A program made the translations under genes and the position numbers. DNA of 64,000 nt from assembly GCA_035041965.1 (NCBI GenBank), contig JAPYMA010000194.1, positions 1 through 64,000 on the forward strand, read 5' to 3'. Below the pieces are notes generated by a model. It worked only from the letters and a program-made list of their open reading frames with translations, was not told the origin of the DNA and searched no databases. The number at the start of each line of letters is the position of its first letter. The first letter of the stretch is position 1. This document shows, in pieces, positions 12,601 to 27,600 of the stretch. This DNA is from Anisakis pegreffii (Eukaryota > Nematoda > Chromadorea > Rhabditida > Anisakidae).

Positions 12601-15600
12601 CTTAACAAGAATTTTGACGTCTTCAGTGGGTTTTTGTCAGTTGATGCAGTCAAGTGTCATTTTTGTGGATTTTTTAAAATGATGTATCACTTTGACTGGA
12701 GTCAGTGAATCGCTTCGAGTCAGTCTCTTTTATTTTGCTCACATCAGTTTTTGTTCAGTGGTATCCAGACAAGTGCAGTCGTTGGTTGTCATTTCGCACG
12801 ATATTCCAAAGTGATTCATTCGAACGGTCCGCTATCGGTTACGCTTCATCGTCGTCATCAACATCTCTCGAGAGGTGACGATCGCTTTGAAACTGCATTT
12901 TTACATTTATGAATTCCATTGAAATCATTTTATTGATTTATATTTGTAGCTATCTTTAACAATAGAAATTAGTAGATTGTTATACATAGGTAGGGTGTTA
13001 CTCGACGCATTCTTCTAGTGTATTCCCTGCAGTTGCCAATTGGAACGCTTTTTTCATATGTTCACAGTTTGTGCCCTAGAACTGAAAGGAACTAGCACTA
13101 GCGATATTATACTTACGATTATATAAGTATGGATAGTTTATCGGTACAGTTGTATAGGGAAAATGCTGGTTCATTTGAAATTGGATGCATTTGATAGCTT
13201 AGCTAATAGTAGATTGAATGACGTTTTTAATGAAACCGATGTTTGTTCAGTTGTTTTTAGTGAATGAAACGAATTGAATTTCAGTCGTTCGCCAATTTGC
13301 GAGGGATTATCTCGTCACACTTCGGGTGTGGACAGCACGTTGCTGTTGATGACATGGATTGATGAGTCGACGGCGAATGCTGAGGTTTATTTTTATATTT
13401 GCGTGCATTTAATATTGGTTATTGATATTGGATATTTTAATAGATTTGAATCAAAAAGATACATTTTAGTGAGAGATCATGTGTGAGGTAACTTAAAGTG
13501 AAGTATGGTAATGTATTTTCAGGGTGCCCTATTCGATCTGAACGCATTCTATTATAAACGACTCGTTCAGAGAGTTCTTTTCGACTCAACAATCGCGCAT
13601 CAAAACGCATTCATATCGCGTTTCACGTTGGCTAATCCTAAACAAATTCAGTTCGGATTGCCTCTTGTAAGTGAATGTGCAAAATATTTTTGGTGATTAA
13701 TGCACAAAATATTTTGTAGATGTGCAAAATATTATTGTTGTTGTCTTCTGATAATTACCAAAAACTACTTACGGAGTCATGTGATCAGAAAAATTGAATG
13801 TTTCGTTAAGGTGATGTAAAGATGTTTGCGGTGAAATTGTGATAACGAATGTTTAAGTCAAGAGAACTGAAATCATTTCATTACGTTCGTATTGTTTATG
13901 AAAGATTGATGGGAAATGTGGGAGCGCGATCCAATATGCACGAGTAATCGTGAACAATTCAGGATGTGGTGGCAAATGCGAGTTCGATAACGCGTTTCGG
14001 GAGTGTGTTCAGTGACACGAACGATGCGTTGTTTTACCCGTCCACGTTGACGTTCTCATTGAACGTTATCACCGCCACGCATACTTACACAATCAGTATA
14101 CATTCGATCCAAGAAGAGGTCAGTTACACTTCATTTCGATGTCCTTCATTCTAGTTGATTCTATTCAGCCGTAATGTTCTTTTCAACGAATTGCAGGTGT
14201 TGAATTACGCAGAATTACATATTGATAAAGTGATGAACTGCAGACCGAATACGGTTTCCGAATGGATTTCAGCAGTTGGTTTAGCGAACGCCAATTCGAC
14301 GGTCACCATCAATTCAGAGGTATTTTGAGTTCATCAAGTCTGGATAATATTCTTGTTGTTGTCTTGCACTAGTGCTTGTGCAACGTAAACAATTGAAATC
14401 TTTCAATGAAATGAGCGCTTTTGACTAGCTGAATATGGTGAATGAATGAGTGAATACATACCAAATGGATTGCAGAACGCAGAGACGTCGTTGGTTGTGT
14501 CAGCATTAATATATCATCAACGCGGAAGAGCGCTCAAGAAATGGATCGAGACCACATCAAACATAAACGCCAGAAATCGATTAGCCAAACAACTCTGGGA
14601 CGAAGTCGAGTACGCGAAGTCTAGATTCGATGAATTATGTAAGATTTGATTTGTTAATTTGTAAGATTTGTTAAATATTTGTAAGATTTGATTTGATTTG
14701 TTTCGACGAATTAGGTTTGATATTTGTGAAAGTGATATTAGTATTAGGTTTATTCGTTTGATGAGTACTTCATCATATAAACACAAACTTTAGCGGTTAT
14801 ATGAGGAGTGTAGAAGTTGAAATGATTAAGTGTTTGGAGTGAATGGTATGCTGGAAGTTATTGAAATATTAAACGTTGAAATATTAACAATAGTATGATT
14901 TTTTAGTGTAATTGTATTAACAGCGAAATGTTTTGATGAATGAGGCAAAATTGTTTTTTAATTGCTCAGATTTGATCAGTTTCAATCAATCGATTTTTGA
15001 TTTTAGTTTTTGTGTTATTATTTTTTGGATACTTAATTTAGAGATATTCAATAATGATCAGTTGCGCGGAATTAGTTGTTGAATAAGATTATGAAAGGAG
15101 CGAAATGGATTGTTGTTATTATTTATTGACTTGTTTTGTTCGTTTCAGCATCACCATTGTTTGGAAGTTTATCGACGGATTTATCGCGACCGGCGATCGT
15201 TTCGATGGGTGGCATCGTTTCACTTCTGACCATCACTAAGACTCTGTTCGCAAGTATAGCAACTAAAACTGATGCTGGTTAGTGCTTTCAATTCATGTTT
15301 CGAATAGAGGGAGATGACAGCCTGAATAAGGAATATTCATTTGAATGTGATGCGAAGAAACTGGGAAATATGATGGTTGAGTGGTGCTGATGGTAATTAC
15401 GATCGCTTTCGATTCTTTCAAGGAATCATTAGGAGAATAATTTTTTAACGAGTGTCATTTGTATGTATTGCATATTGGAAATGATATCGATTGTTGTGCT
15501 GATCATTAATGTGATCAAAGATTGATTAATGGTCATTTCCGAGTGGAATCGTTGCCGAAAGGTTGTTTAGTTTTTGATTGATTTTTTAGTGAACGATGCA

Positions 15601-18600
15601 GAGAAGGCGGAATTTGAGTGTCATCATCGTGCTTCTTCGAATTTGGCACTCTACTCGCAGCTGGTGTTGTTTTTGTGGAAAAGACAGCTGTTGCCCGAGA
15701 TGAACGGATTCCGTAAAGTGAGAGAGCAGATGCAGAAGAATTATGAACGATGTGATGCAGTGGCGAGACAAAACGGGTAAGGAGCCATTGAGTTGCGATT
15801 TGTTTTGGGTTTCTTTCGGAAAATCTTGTAATGTGAAGATTTAAATTTTGTAGGTGCGAGAAACATATGCTTATTTAAGATTGTGCCAGTAATAGATCGA
15901 AATTTTTGAAGATGGCAAGTTTCTGTGTTCGTGATTGTGATGATTAATATTGCACATTTTTTTGCTGATAATTTTTTGCGAGCTAAACTGCAAGTGCATT
16001 TGCAGTGAAACGTTGTGGATCGACAGTCTTTTGAGTGAAATGCAATCGGTAAGCAGTGATGAAGCATTTTGGATGAGTGATGGGAGTACACCATGGTATC
16101 CACCTAGATCGATCCTGGTTAGTGGTCATTCGTTGAATAGATGATGAGCTTGGTGACTGTTACTCGAATTGAAGTCGAATAAAGTTTATTGAAACTTTAT
16201 TGGGTCACGTGGATGCATCGGCGTAATCACTTGTAAAAGTTGTTTGGATTGTAGAAGGATAGGTTGTTGAGGGGGAATTTTAGCCGCTTGCATCGGGACA
16301 AATGAGTAATTAAGCAAAGAAAGGAGAATTTGATAAGGAATGGAAAAAAAGAATGCTATTTGCGATCTTAATCGTCGCCGAATGCCGTTTAATGTGAATA
16401 TGTGTTTCAGACTTTATTAGCACCGGTATTGGTGCTACAAATAATGGATGTGGCCAAATATAAGCTAATCGGTTATTTCCTCCTTGATTATGATAATGCT
16501 GAAACGGAGGTTTCTTTTTTGCATTTGTTTCATTGTCAATATTTATTTGTGTAAATCTTGTTCATCACTATTCGAAACGGACGATAGGTATAATTTCGTG
16601 AATTGATTTCGTAAAAATGCGTATTTTATCGTCCAAATCAAATTTTGCTCACGATGAAAAACTCATGAAAACCAATGAATATGAAGTATATTCGCTGAGT
16701 GGTGTTCTTTTCAGCCATCGACTGTTTTCGATGCGTTCAAGTATACGTTCATTCAAAACTGTACACAGCTTATTGAACAAATTAACGAGAAATGGAAAAG
16801 GGATCATGACCATCAGGTTAATTGATTGATTTAATAGATAATCTTGTTATTGTTATCGTTGTTATTATTATCAATAGCGCTTATTATTATCAATTAATTT
16901 CAGATGGAGGGAACACCAAAAATGAATGAATATGTGGATACAATTCGAACAAGTGAAGAAGCACCACAGGATTTGGAAACTTTAATGGAGTGTTCATTTC
17001 TGAACGATAAGCAAATTGATTTCATTAGAGGTAGATTCAGCAATCGATGCAGTTTTTTTGATGATGAGATTTCACCGTAATGACATTTCAAAACAATTTT
17101 TATGTGTTAATTTATTGAAGAAAGACGATTGAGATTTAAGACTGAAAATCGCTGATTAATGATGTGTCTGAATAGGTTTTGGTTGGGTTGTTTTTGTGCA
17201 TCATTTTGGTTTTCATTTGAGCGTTTACGTCGTAATGATGATGGTCAGTTTCGAATGATTATTTTAGACGTTTTTAAAAAATAGCAATGAAACGTCTCTT
17301 CAGATCAACTCTTATCGACTGAGGACGGTGTTGTAAGATGGAATGCGTTCTGTTTGCAACGAAAATACTTCAGTCGTCTGATCGCAGTTCGTTTTGTTTT
17401 CGTTTTTGTGACAGTAAATCATTCATTCATTCATAACAATGAGGTTTTTTCATCGTAATCAATTAGTGTGCCGAAGTTGTATGTCATTTTTGGTTATATC
17501 CAATGTATTCAGAATGATGTTTCGCATTTGAATTGTGTATAGTCAGTTGAATTCGATTTGCTCTCATTACTGCATTATTTCTTTATTCGTTTCTTAATTG
17601 ATTGTTCTCTCTCGTTAAAATGGTAATCGTTGCAGCCGAATGGTCAGCCAAAAGATGAACAGTGGAAGACGGAGTGTGATCGTTGGACGACACGAGTGAT
17701 GGCCATGCTACCGTACAAATCTGACATCCAACTTCCGCAGGCCGTTTTAGATAAGTGGCAAGAAAACGGTTATCATTTCAGCAATTCAATTATTTCAACT
17801 GTTTTGGTTGTTTGAAAAACGAATTTTTTGTTTGAATATTAATGTTGACGAGCGTGGAAAATTGTTGCAAGATTGTTTCCACAAATATTTGTTCGCTTTC
17901 GGAACTTGATCTTGATATTGTCGATTTCTTGTGGTCTCTTTTTCAAGCGATTCTGCTCGGAATACAAAACTGTTGAAATGAATTTGCTTTTGATTCAGTC
18001 GTATGAATATTGAAAAATATTCTATTGTAGTCATATATCCTCTTTGTCATCCTGCATATAATCGTTTAAAGCGAATCGCTGTGCACAAATCGAATAAGCT
18101 TTTAGTGACTTCAAAAATGGCAACCTATCATCTGCGACGCAGTTTGACGACGACTGAAACGGACCGTAAACGATTATCGCTTCATTCAGCAGTTATTGAT
18201 TCGAGGTATTTTTTGCTGATTTTATCATCATTTTCATCTTTCACGCTATCATTTCTATATTATTACTACAGTTAATATTCCTTTCATTGCTCCAATTCTC
18301 AGGGTATTCCCAAATCGTAAACGAATCTCCACTGAAAACCCCTCAGCGGACCTAAATGCACCAGAAGTGAGTCGAAGACGACTGAATAGAGACGGCAACG
18401 AGAACAGTCCAGTGTTGGACGATCGAGCTGCTCGATTGGAAGAGTACGTGCATTTATTGCTATTGTTTTGCTTTTGCTAGATCAGCTGGTAGATTTGTTG
18501 ATAGATCAGCTGTTTATGATTTGTTAATAGATTTAAAATTCAGTGTTCAATAATTGTCATTCGATTGTTCTGTCATCAAGTGAATTCCGTGAATTTTTGT

Positions 18601-21600
18601 CTTTCATATTAGTAGTTTAACCGAGCATTAATGTGTTTGTACTGCTCGTTTCAATTTGGGCATTTTTTGACCATTATGAACTGGATTGATTGATGGTCAG
18701 TAGAAAATTTTTTATTTTCTTTTGGCTCTATATGAAGAGTTATTCTCAAAAACCCTCGACGTTCTCATTCTGTAGAAAAGATAAGGAACATTTTGAAGAA
18801 TTGGATCAAAATTTATTGAGTTAGCATCGTTCAAGCTGAGCTTTTCAAATAATATTCGCATTTCAATTTGTCGAATTTTTTGGAATTTTGGCTAATTTCG
18901 GCATTCCGAATAACTGATTGAAAGCGATCGTGTTTTGCTTTGTGGGTGGAAAGGGATGATAATTTGTGATGAAATTGCAGAGCACTGCCCGAAGAAGAAA
19001 TGGAAAGTATACGTCGCGTTCTGCAAACACCGCCGTCTCGTCGTCGTATGATGCTCTCGAACCGAGCCGTGTTCGTTGATTCACCGATGACTTCCCCTAT
19101 TGCATCCTCATTATCGATACCAGCCCCAACCTCTATCCTCAAATCGAATAGACGTAAAGATGTGATCAATCCGGACAATGAGCAAGGTTCGGCGATGTAC
19201 ATCGTCTATTTTTTTGCCTTATTGTTAGCAGATTTTCGTCCCATTTGATTTTCTTCAGAAAGTTGTGAAAGGGGAGGAATTTTATCAGTTTTTGTCAAAA
19301 ATGTTGCGAATAGGAATGAATCATTTGTGGTGAAATGAAGAATTTTGTGGTGAATGGTATGCATGAATATCGTGTCGTTTCGGCCTTCGGAGATGAGTAA
19401 CTGTGAAGTATTAATCATTGATCGAAAATATTTCATGTTTATTAGTGAGTTGAACGTATAAGTAATCAAAAAATATTTCATGTTTAGTGAAAATTAGGAA
19501 AAATATATCATCATACAATATGTTTATTACGTTAGTGAGGCTAGTGAATGTCGCATTTCGGAGAGATCGGTCGAACCAGAAACATTGTTTTTTATCGTTT
19601 CAGGCAGCGAACCGAGACCTCGACTACGTTTCCATTTACCATCAAGCCATACGAACTCGTTAGTGTGCTTGTTCTCTTCTTTGTTCTGTCTATTCCTTTC
19701 AGATTGCATTTTCTTTCCCATTCAGCCGACTTCATTGACAAATTCTTGTGTGATTTTTTAAGCATCAGTTTTAATCACGGTTCATTGTAGTGGTGTTTAT
19801 CGCTGAAATAATCACAATGAATGTTTTGCAGAAGTACCGATTCACCGTTGTCCGAGAGTAATCTTATTCAAAGTTCGGAAATGAAACAATCGATTCCACA
19901 GGTACGAACGATTATTCGATAATCACAAAAGATCCTCATCGAATTCATTTTGTAACTATTCACTGAGAAATAAGACGATCCCGATAAGAGCAAAATGATT
20001 TCAGCAACCAGATTTCAATTACGAATCAGACGATGACGAAGAGGAGGAGCACGAGCTAGAAGACAGCGTGATTGTGCTAGAAGATGAAGATAGTAAAAAG
20101 GTGTTAGCAGATATCGTACATCCGACAGCCGACGATTCGATGGGAATTGTTGCAGAAGGAACGGTTAGCTGATTTGGTGATATTGCAATTGTTTTCATTA
20201 ATAATTCTTCTGTTTAGGTGTTTGTAAGGAAATAGTGAGCTGTAGAGAGAGATTGTTTTGTTTTCATGGGCAATTTGTTGTTAATTGAAATTCAATATTC
20301 GGCCTGTTGTTTTTCTTTCGATCAGATAAATTGCGGTATCAAAAATGCCAAAATTTTAGCAAATTTTGCTAGTGGTATTGCAATTTTCACATTTCTGTTT
20401 AGCAATGTTTCTGCTCATTTGCATAAAGCAATGAGTGTTTTGTAGAGTGCTTCGGAAAATTGTTTCATTTGACGGGATTGTTGTATATCATTCAAATATC
20501 AAAAGTTGGAGTTAAATTTTTGTGTGAAATGTTGAAAAATTGATAGTCGTGTTTGCAGGAAGCAGTTGTTATGAGTGAGGAGAATTCAAGTATCAAAAAT
20601 CGGAGTTACGAAGAACAATCTGATGAAAGTGGTGATGAAAACGAAGAAAGAGAATCGGAGAAAGTCGAAAGCAAAGAACGAAAGGGCGAAGAAATACCGG
20701 AAGAGACCGGAGACGATTCAAACGATAATGACAGAGCAAAGAGGATACTGTCGGTTATCAACAGCGGATTCGATATGCAAGATGACTCTTTAAACAGTAT
20801 GAAAATATCGCAAAGCGAACGTCAGCCGATTGACACAACAAAGCAAAAAATAATTTACTATGAAGAACAAGAATGGGAAGATGATATTGAAGTGGATGGC
20901 GGTGAAAATAGATTAATTGAACAAAAATCTCCAATTGAAGCAACACAGCAGCAATCATCGAGTGGAGAGGATTCCATAATCAGTCGATCATTTGAGGAAC
21001 AAGCTGAAGAGGATGTCGTTGATGAAGAAGAAGAAGGCGAAGACCGTTCAAAAAAAGATACTCTGAAAAAGTGTGCTGATAACGACGATACGGCACCGCC
21101 CTCGAAGACGAAACACGATGATATCGCAGAGCATGCAATGAATGTGGATGTGGATGATCAGTCGAATTTGGACTATCATCATGCAGTCACCTATCAAGTG
21201 ATTGAAGAGAACACCGAGTGTGATTCGGCCAAACAACAGTCGTTTGAAGAACAGCAATGGGCATGTGCGCAAGTGATCGATGACTTAGATCATATGCAGT
21301 ATACTGAAACGGCAACTGTAACAGTTTCAACGATTCAGCGTGAACAGACGTATGAATCGAGAGTGGGTGTTATAGAAGAACAACACGAGGAAGAGGATGA
21401 TATGAGACAAGAGAGCGACAAGGGTCAGCAAGCAGCAAGCCAAAGTCAATTAACAGTTATTGAGACGACTCAACGACACCAACAATTCTCCGATGCCATT
21501 CCAGATGAGGACCGAAAGCGAATTGAGAAACTAAGAAAAATGGCCATGCAACTGGAACAAAAGAAGCATAAACGACCCATTGATTCTCAGTCACACGGAG

Positions 21601-24600
21601 CGGTTTTATTGGAGACGAGACGCGATGAACAGGGACCAAAAAATACCGCAGACATGGCATCATCATCATTAGCGAAATCAAGTGTGGTCGATCAGTCGGA
21701 ACAATTAAGTTTATCCAAATCAGTGCGATCAGTGAGCAAAACGGACGTCGTCGAAGCAGCCACAATTGAATCGACGGGTGTTTCGGAACAAGTGGAGCCT
21801 CAACGAGATCTTCTTGAAGTCAGACCCGCCGCATCAACCAGAAAAGTGAGTAATGCCCTACTTGATTTTCTCTCACGCTGTGCCTGAATCTGTTTTCTTG
21901 TATCTTTGTCAAAAATCGCTCCGAAAAGTTGATTTGTTTCAATTGCTGATGGGTCGTTGTGGAATTTGAAACGAGTTTTCGCATTCCAATTAATTTGTTG
22001 AAATCGTTGATTTTGCTTGTTTTTCTTTAATTTAGCATTCTTGATTGTTAAAGTAATGATCGTTTAGTGATATCTATAAATGAATCATTAAGATTGCTCG
22101 AGGTGCTTCAGAGAAGCCATCCTCACCTCCGTCACATAGAAGAACATCACGTCGAAGAACGCATTCAGAGAATCAATCAACGTAATACTTGTTTTTTTTA
22201 TTTAAATGGCAATTTTATACTCATCCTTTTTACTGTGCAAATTCTTTTCGAATTATTACTCTGGAAAACATGAGACAATACTTTAGCAGTTCTGTAAAAC
22301 TTTCCTTCAAAAGTGAGCAGAAATACATTGTCCATTTGTTTGTCTCTCTCACCTGTGTAACATTGATTGAGATGATCGTATTTTAAATTTTTCAGTGTTT
22401 CTCTGAGTTCGTCTCCAGTGCGAACGCCCGTCAAGGTTTGTTCCCTTTGAATGTGGAATATTTTTTTGGCAGTATCGATTCGTAATTTGCGACAATGATG
22501 GAAGGGTCATTTCGGAATCAGTCAGTGGTTTCGAATTAATTCATCGCTTATTTCAGAAGAGCACTCGTTCAAGGGGAGGTGTGTCGACAGAATTGGAACG
22601 GACGAAGGAGATGCCTGAGCTGAACAAAGAACGAAATGCGTTTGAAGCGGAAATTACTCCTCCCGCCATGCGTGAGTTCGCTTTGTTTTTTTTTGTCGCT
22701 GTTTAAACCTTAATCTAGAGTGTCGAAAGTTGACAATTTCATTTGAAGTTAATTTTTGTGGTTTTTCATTTATGGTTGTTGATGTGCGGGGAAAGTCACA
22801 TAGAGAAGATAGTAAGTGTTCGTTTTAGAAGATATTCCGACAATTCAAGTGACAGAAGTGGAAAGTAAAGAAGAGACTTTGCCAGATGATCCGGTCGCGT
22901 TTCACACACGATCTGCATCACGGGCTCGTTCACCAGCATGTGCAAGTAAGCTTCATTTATTTGAAATTACTTGTGGTTTGCTCGAAACCGAATGATGTGC
23001 GAATGTCACGGGCCTGAGATAGGCTATCATTTGGCCTGTATCTAGTTATCTATTCGAAAATTAGTTCATGCAGAAGAGTGAATTTGAAAATGTTGCAGTA
23101 ATAGGGACTGAAATTCCTGAATTGTGTATTTATTTAATGTCGAAATGGAAATACTCGATTTTTGAAGTAGTTTCATTCGGATTTTGTTTAAGATAGTGTA
23201 CGCCCGTCTATATTATAATAGTTAGCGTACGTAATTATTTTCTGAAGAGTGATTTATTTGTGTGCAATGGATTTATTTCAGAGATGGACACTGAAACTAC
23301 TGAACCAGTGACACCGACTAGACGTAGAACTACGCGAGCATCGTCGCAGGATAAAAGCGGTAAGTAGATTTTAGTTGGAATCAATTTGACGAACCGTTCT
23401 GGAAACTTGCTTGTTCTTCTCAAATACTCTTCAAGAGAAAGAGGATGTCTTAAGGATTTGCTTTCTGAATGTGTGTTAGTTGAGATGGCGGTATAATACG
23501 AGAAAATTGGTTCAGTAGCGGCAGATTTAGCTTGAAACGCATTGATTCGACTTGTTTATCAAGTTATTCGGAAATCGATGTTATACATTTAGCCGTGGAG
23601 TCATAATCTTCGTTGAGTGAATGCAATAGGAAGCGATGTGTTTGTTGTTGCATAGCTAACGAACATTTTCGAAACTGTTTATATTCAGCATGAAATTTTA
23701 GGTAACGCCACACATCTCACAACGGAATTTGTGTCCAGAAGCACCCGACGCAGACTGCAGTTAACCTCGTCAACAGATGGTAATTTCGCAGTTGAATATG
23801 AATTGTTGAATTTCATTTATTGAAAATTTTGGTGTGCATATGAATTCGCTATTCTTTGAGAAGAGGGACTGATGGAGATGTGTTGATAATTTATCTGAGT
23901 TGTAAATTATCGATGACAGTGAAAAGAAAGTTTAGATTCTGAATCAGCGGCTTTCTCTGAACGAGCTGTATCTCCGAGTCGATCAAGGAAACGTACCAAT
24001 AGCAAGTCGCAGTCGCAAGGTTTGTGCGCATTGTGTGATTGTTATTTGGAGAATTGCTTTCATCACTTGTATTTTATCGTTTTTGTTCGTATCAAATTAT
24101 GGAACGTTTCGTGTTTGTATGAATTGCTGTTTGCTGAATTATTTTTTTGTTTGAAGATGTGGAACAGAGTGCAATGATGTCTGCAAGTGACACACCGACA
24201 TCACGTTCGTCGTCGAGACTCAGTCGTCGCTCGTCAGTTTCACGCAACACTTCGCCTGCACGAGGTGAGATTCAATCTGATACCATCTGATACGAGTTGA
24301 CTGCGTTTTAGTACTCTTATTTGTTTTAGATAGCTTAGCTGTTGTTCAATTTTTTGTTCTTCTCTTTAAAACAATGAATTCAGCGTTTTTCATTCAGTCT
24401 ATCTAATCGTAAGTTGAAATTTCCGAATTTGAATGTGGTTATCACGATGTGTGAAGAATTTGAATGATGTTTCATTTAATTTGAAGAATGTTAGTGGTTA
24501 TCATGATAAGATTTTGCAGCGATTACGGACGTGGAATCTGGAGAACCGACAACACCAACACGTCGTCGTAAACGAGCATCGTCGAACCAGTCATCACAAG

Positions 24601-27600
24601 GTATGGAAATTGTTGAATTCGACAGTTTTGATGTGGTGTTCTTATGTAACATTCGTTAGAAAACGTCCTCCTTGTTTGATGAATATTGTTTTGTTTAGTA
24701 CGGATGGTACTGAATTCTGTGTGGTTTCGATGCGACGATATGTTCGTGATTTATTTCATTATTCATTGGTGTTATGAGCTCTGGTTTAATCGTAATCGTT
24801 AGCTGTTTTAGAGGTGGACGAAGCACAAATTGAACAATCGTCCACAGCAAGCGGTCGACGTACACGTGCCTCAGCAAGTCAGTCACCAACTCTTTATATA
24901 ATTCGTTCTTTTTCATCTCTTTGACTTCCGTTAGCTTTTTTTATCCATTAAGGGAGAACTTCAATTCGCAGATATCATTTTATTTTTTGCCAACTACACA
25001 ATCCCATTTGGCGATAGGTGATAGATTTGGAATGAGTGTGATGATGTATAGATCATATAAATAAACGATACGCATCGATTAAAGTACACTGTGTCAGATT
25101 TTATTTCGATGCAACATTGAGTAATGAAAGCTTAAACAATAGAATTATCAGTTCTTTGCGTATGTTGGAGAGTACATTTTTATTATGAATCAAGAGAATT
25201 TGCAGAAGTCGTAGAATCGCAAGTTGATGAGCCAGTAACTCCAGCACGTCGCAGTACACGAGCGTCAAGCAGTGTGTCACGAGGTCGTTTAGTTTTTTGT
25301 TATTATTAATGATAGTATTGTTTGGTTGTAATGATAGTATTGTTTGGTTTATGATCGTTTATGAAATTCGTCTTTTCCATACGTTATGACTGTTAACGTA
25401 TAGTTGAATGTGATCTATTGCTTAAGAACAGTAGCAGTGAGATATTTATTTTGAAACAAATGATTTCATGTAGGTAGTTGTTATTGATGTGAATGAGAAG
25501 GAGGGGGTGTGTGATCGGAAAATGGAGTTTTAACGATAACCTATTCATGTGTCATTTATAGATAATCGATCGTCATCTCCGGCGACGTCCTCCATACAGC
25601 ACCGATCGCCCTCAAGACGCTCATCGCGCTCTTCATCAATTGCGTCAATATCAAGAAGTGAGTGCTTTGTTGTTCATTTGGTTCGCATTTGAATTATTCT
25701 TCATCTGAGTATTCTTATTCTAAAAGTGCTTCTGAACGAAGTAATATTTAAATTTCGGATTTAAAAGTTACTTCACTTTTCGTTATGAATTGTGTAAACG
25801 ATCGCCAGAATGCTGCTTACAAATGATCAACAACCAATCCAACAAATTTGCAAACCCATTTGGGGATGGGTGTTGATAAATCCTAATAGAATGTAACGCT
25901 GTGTTAAAAATGACAATTTTAAGAGGAGTTGAATGTTGTGAACCATTATTGTTTTTTATTGACAGGTAGTGTGTCTGAGGATACAATGTCGGTAACAAGT
26001 CAAAAACGCGGCAGACGATCAACTCATTCACCAGGTCTTGAATGATCTTTCTATATTACCTTGCCCTTGCCTTCAGTTTGATTGTACGGATATTTTTGTT
26101 AAGGGCGAAATGCGCAAATGTTAAGTTGACTTATTAATTGAATTGAATTAACCGTGTTAGTGATCTTTGTTGTTGAATGCGATATTTCACTGATATTCGT
26201 CATTGCAGCTGTACGACCGCTAAGTCCCATTCCGGAAAGTCATTCGTCGAGAAGTGCCACGCCTTCTACATCCAGCAGAACTGGTACGTATTCTCTGCAC
26301 ACTTACCTCATATACTTTCCAGTTTTTCAGAAATTTTCACGTCGGTGCGTGTCGTGTCGGAAATGAATGTGAATTTTTGATATTTGTTAGAGTGTAAGTG
26401 TTCACTGACTGAAATAAACCCATTTGATTGGTGACATTTGGAAGAAGTGGTTATGAAATTGTTGATAGTGATAAAATCCGGGATCCGTCATTCATTCAAG
26501 ATAGAAATTGTTTTCTGATTATAATCTGAATTGTTATTTGCTTTGCTTTTTTTTAAATGTTCCATACTTGCAATATAGTATCGTTTCACCGCAACACTTT
26601 AATCTGTACTGATCGTAGCGATTGATTTGTACATTTGAACGTTATACATAAATATATTGTACTTAAAATATGATTTTGAGTGTAAATAGTCTTCGAAATG
26701 CAAATTGACATGTTGTTAATTAATGAGAGCAGTGTTGGAGTATGTCATAAAATGAATCTCTTCAGCAAAACGTCGAGCAACGCCAAGAAAAAGAGTATCA
26801 AAGAATACGAGCGCAGAAAACTCTGTTTCACCAGCTCGATCACCAGCAGCGAAGGTAAACTTGTATTTTTGTTGTTTTGGAATTTTCCATTTGGAAACGT
26901 TAGGTTATTTGGGTGTGTCTCCCCGGTTGATTGAGATTACACGCTACAACATTTCATCATCATAAATTCAGAGTCGACGTGCAACCTCACTGACGATCCC
27001 GTCTTCACCATCAACCTCATCTTCTTCGTCCTCTGCTGCTATCTCCAAGACACCAACCAAAACAACTCGTTCAAGTAAGAAAGGTCGAAGAAGATCTGTC
27101 TCTGAGAGTGTTGCCGCTGCCGCCGAATCGAGTACGTTATTCTCTTTGATGCGCTTGATTTTCAATTAATATTGTATGTTTGTTGTATTTGATTAGTGAT
27201 ATTCTTCGAAATTTCTAAAATTGATAATGATGAGTATTTTCATTTTAGAAGCGCCGAAGACGCGAAAAATTCAGATTCGCGCTGGAAGAAAGTAAGTTTT
27301 CTTTTTATAACAATTTAATAGCAGTTCATTTTATAACGATCATCTTGTATTGCTTTTTTTATGAAGCTGTTAGAGTAATAGTTTATAACACTATAGCAGT
27401 TGAGTGATTTCTACTGAATTCGTTCAGTTTTGGATAGTTTGTGTTCAATTCAGTTTGAGTTTAGGACAGTTCGGGTCCTTAAAATTGCTATGGTAATATT
27501 TTTTAAAAACAATGAGTAATAAACAAATCGTTCCTTTAAGGACTATCGCTGAAATTGAAGAGGAACGAAATGCGAGAACGCATACGTTAAGAATGACACC

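Larger units (their letters stand above)
6691..14319 (+). other. mel-28: ELYS exons 1-14: N-terminal beta-propeller part
   Basis: Exons: 6691-6752, 8590-8684, 9422-9559, 10036-10149, 10471-10650, 10982-11193, 11442-11584, 11970-12083, 12394-12511, 12759-12874, 13285-13384, 13523-13666, 13963-14118, 14197-14319. Blade-like segments resembling human ELYS are GLYYTINKGQISIWRF, VVIAVNDYSKDPSI, TSLLYIEICKLIVVGLSCG, VYYFSKGSVFSIAYQ, LLLMTWID and ALFDLNAFYYKRL. Exon 2 has two in-frame donors (after 8684 and 8690) that differ by two codons. Exon 1 is the least certain: it encodes MPFYLLHRRGFVHLPPLLVS and is placed by phase only. Exons 6 and 7 were chosen because they are the only acceptors matching the flanking phases. 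Confidence 0.8.

Noticed and set aside
19527..19790. Open frames of 64-80 codons on both strands
   Set aside because: They overlap a confirmed 55-nt ELYS exon (19604-19658); their hydrophobic extension lies in intron sequence.
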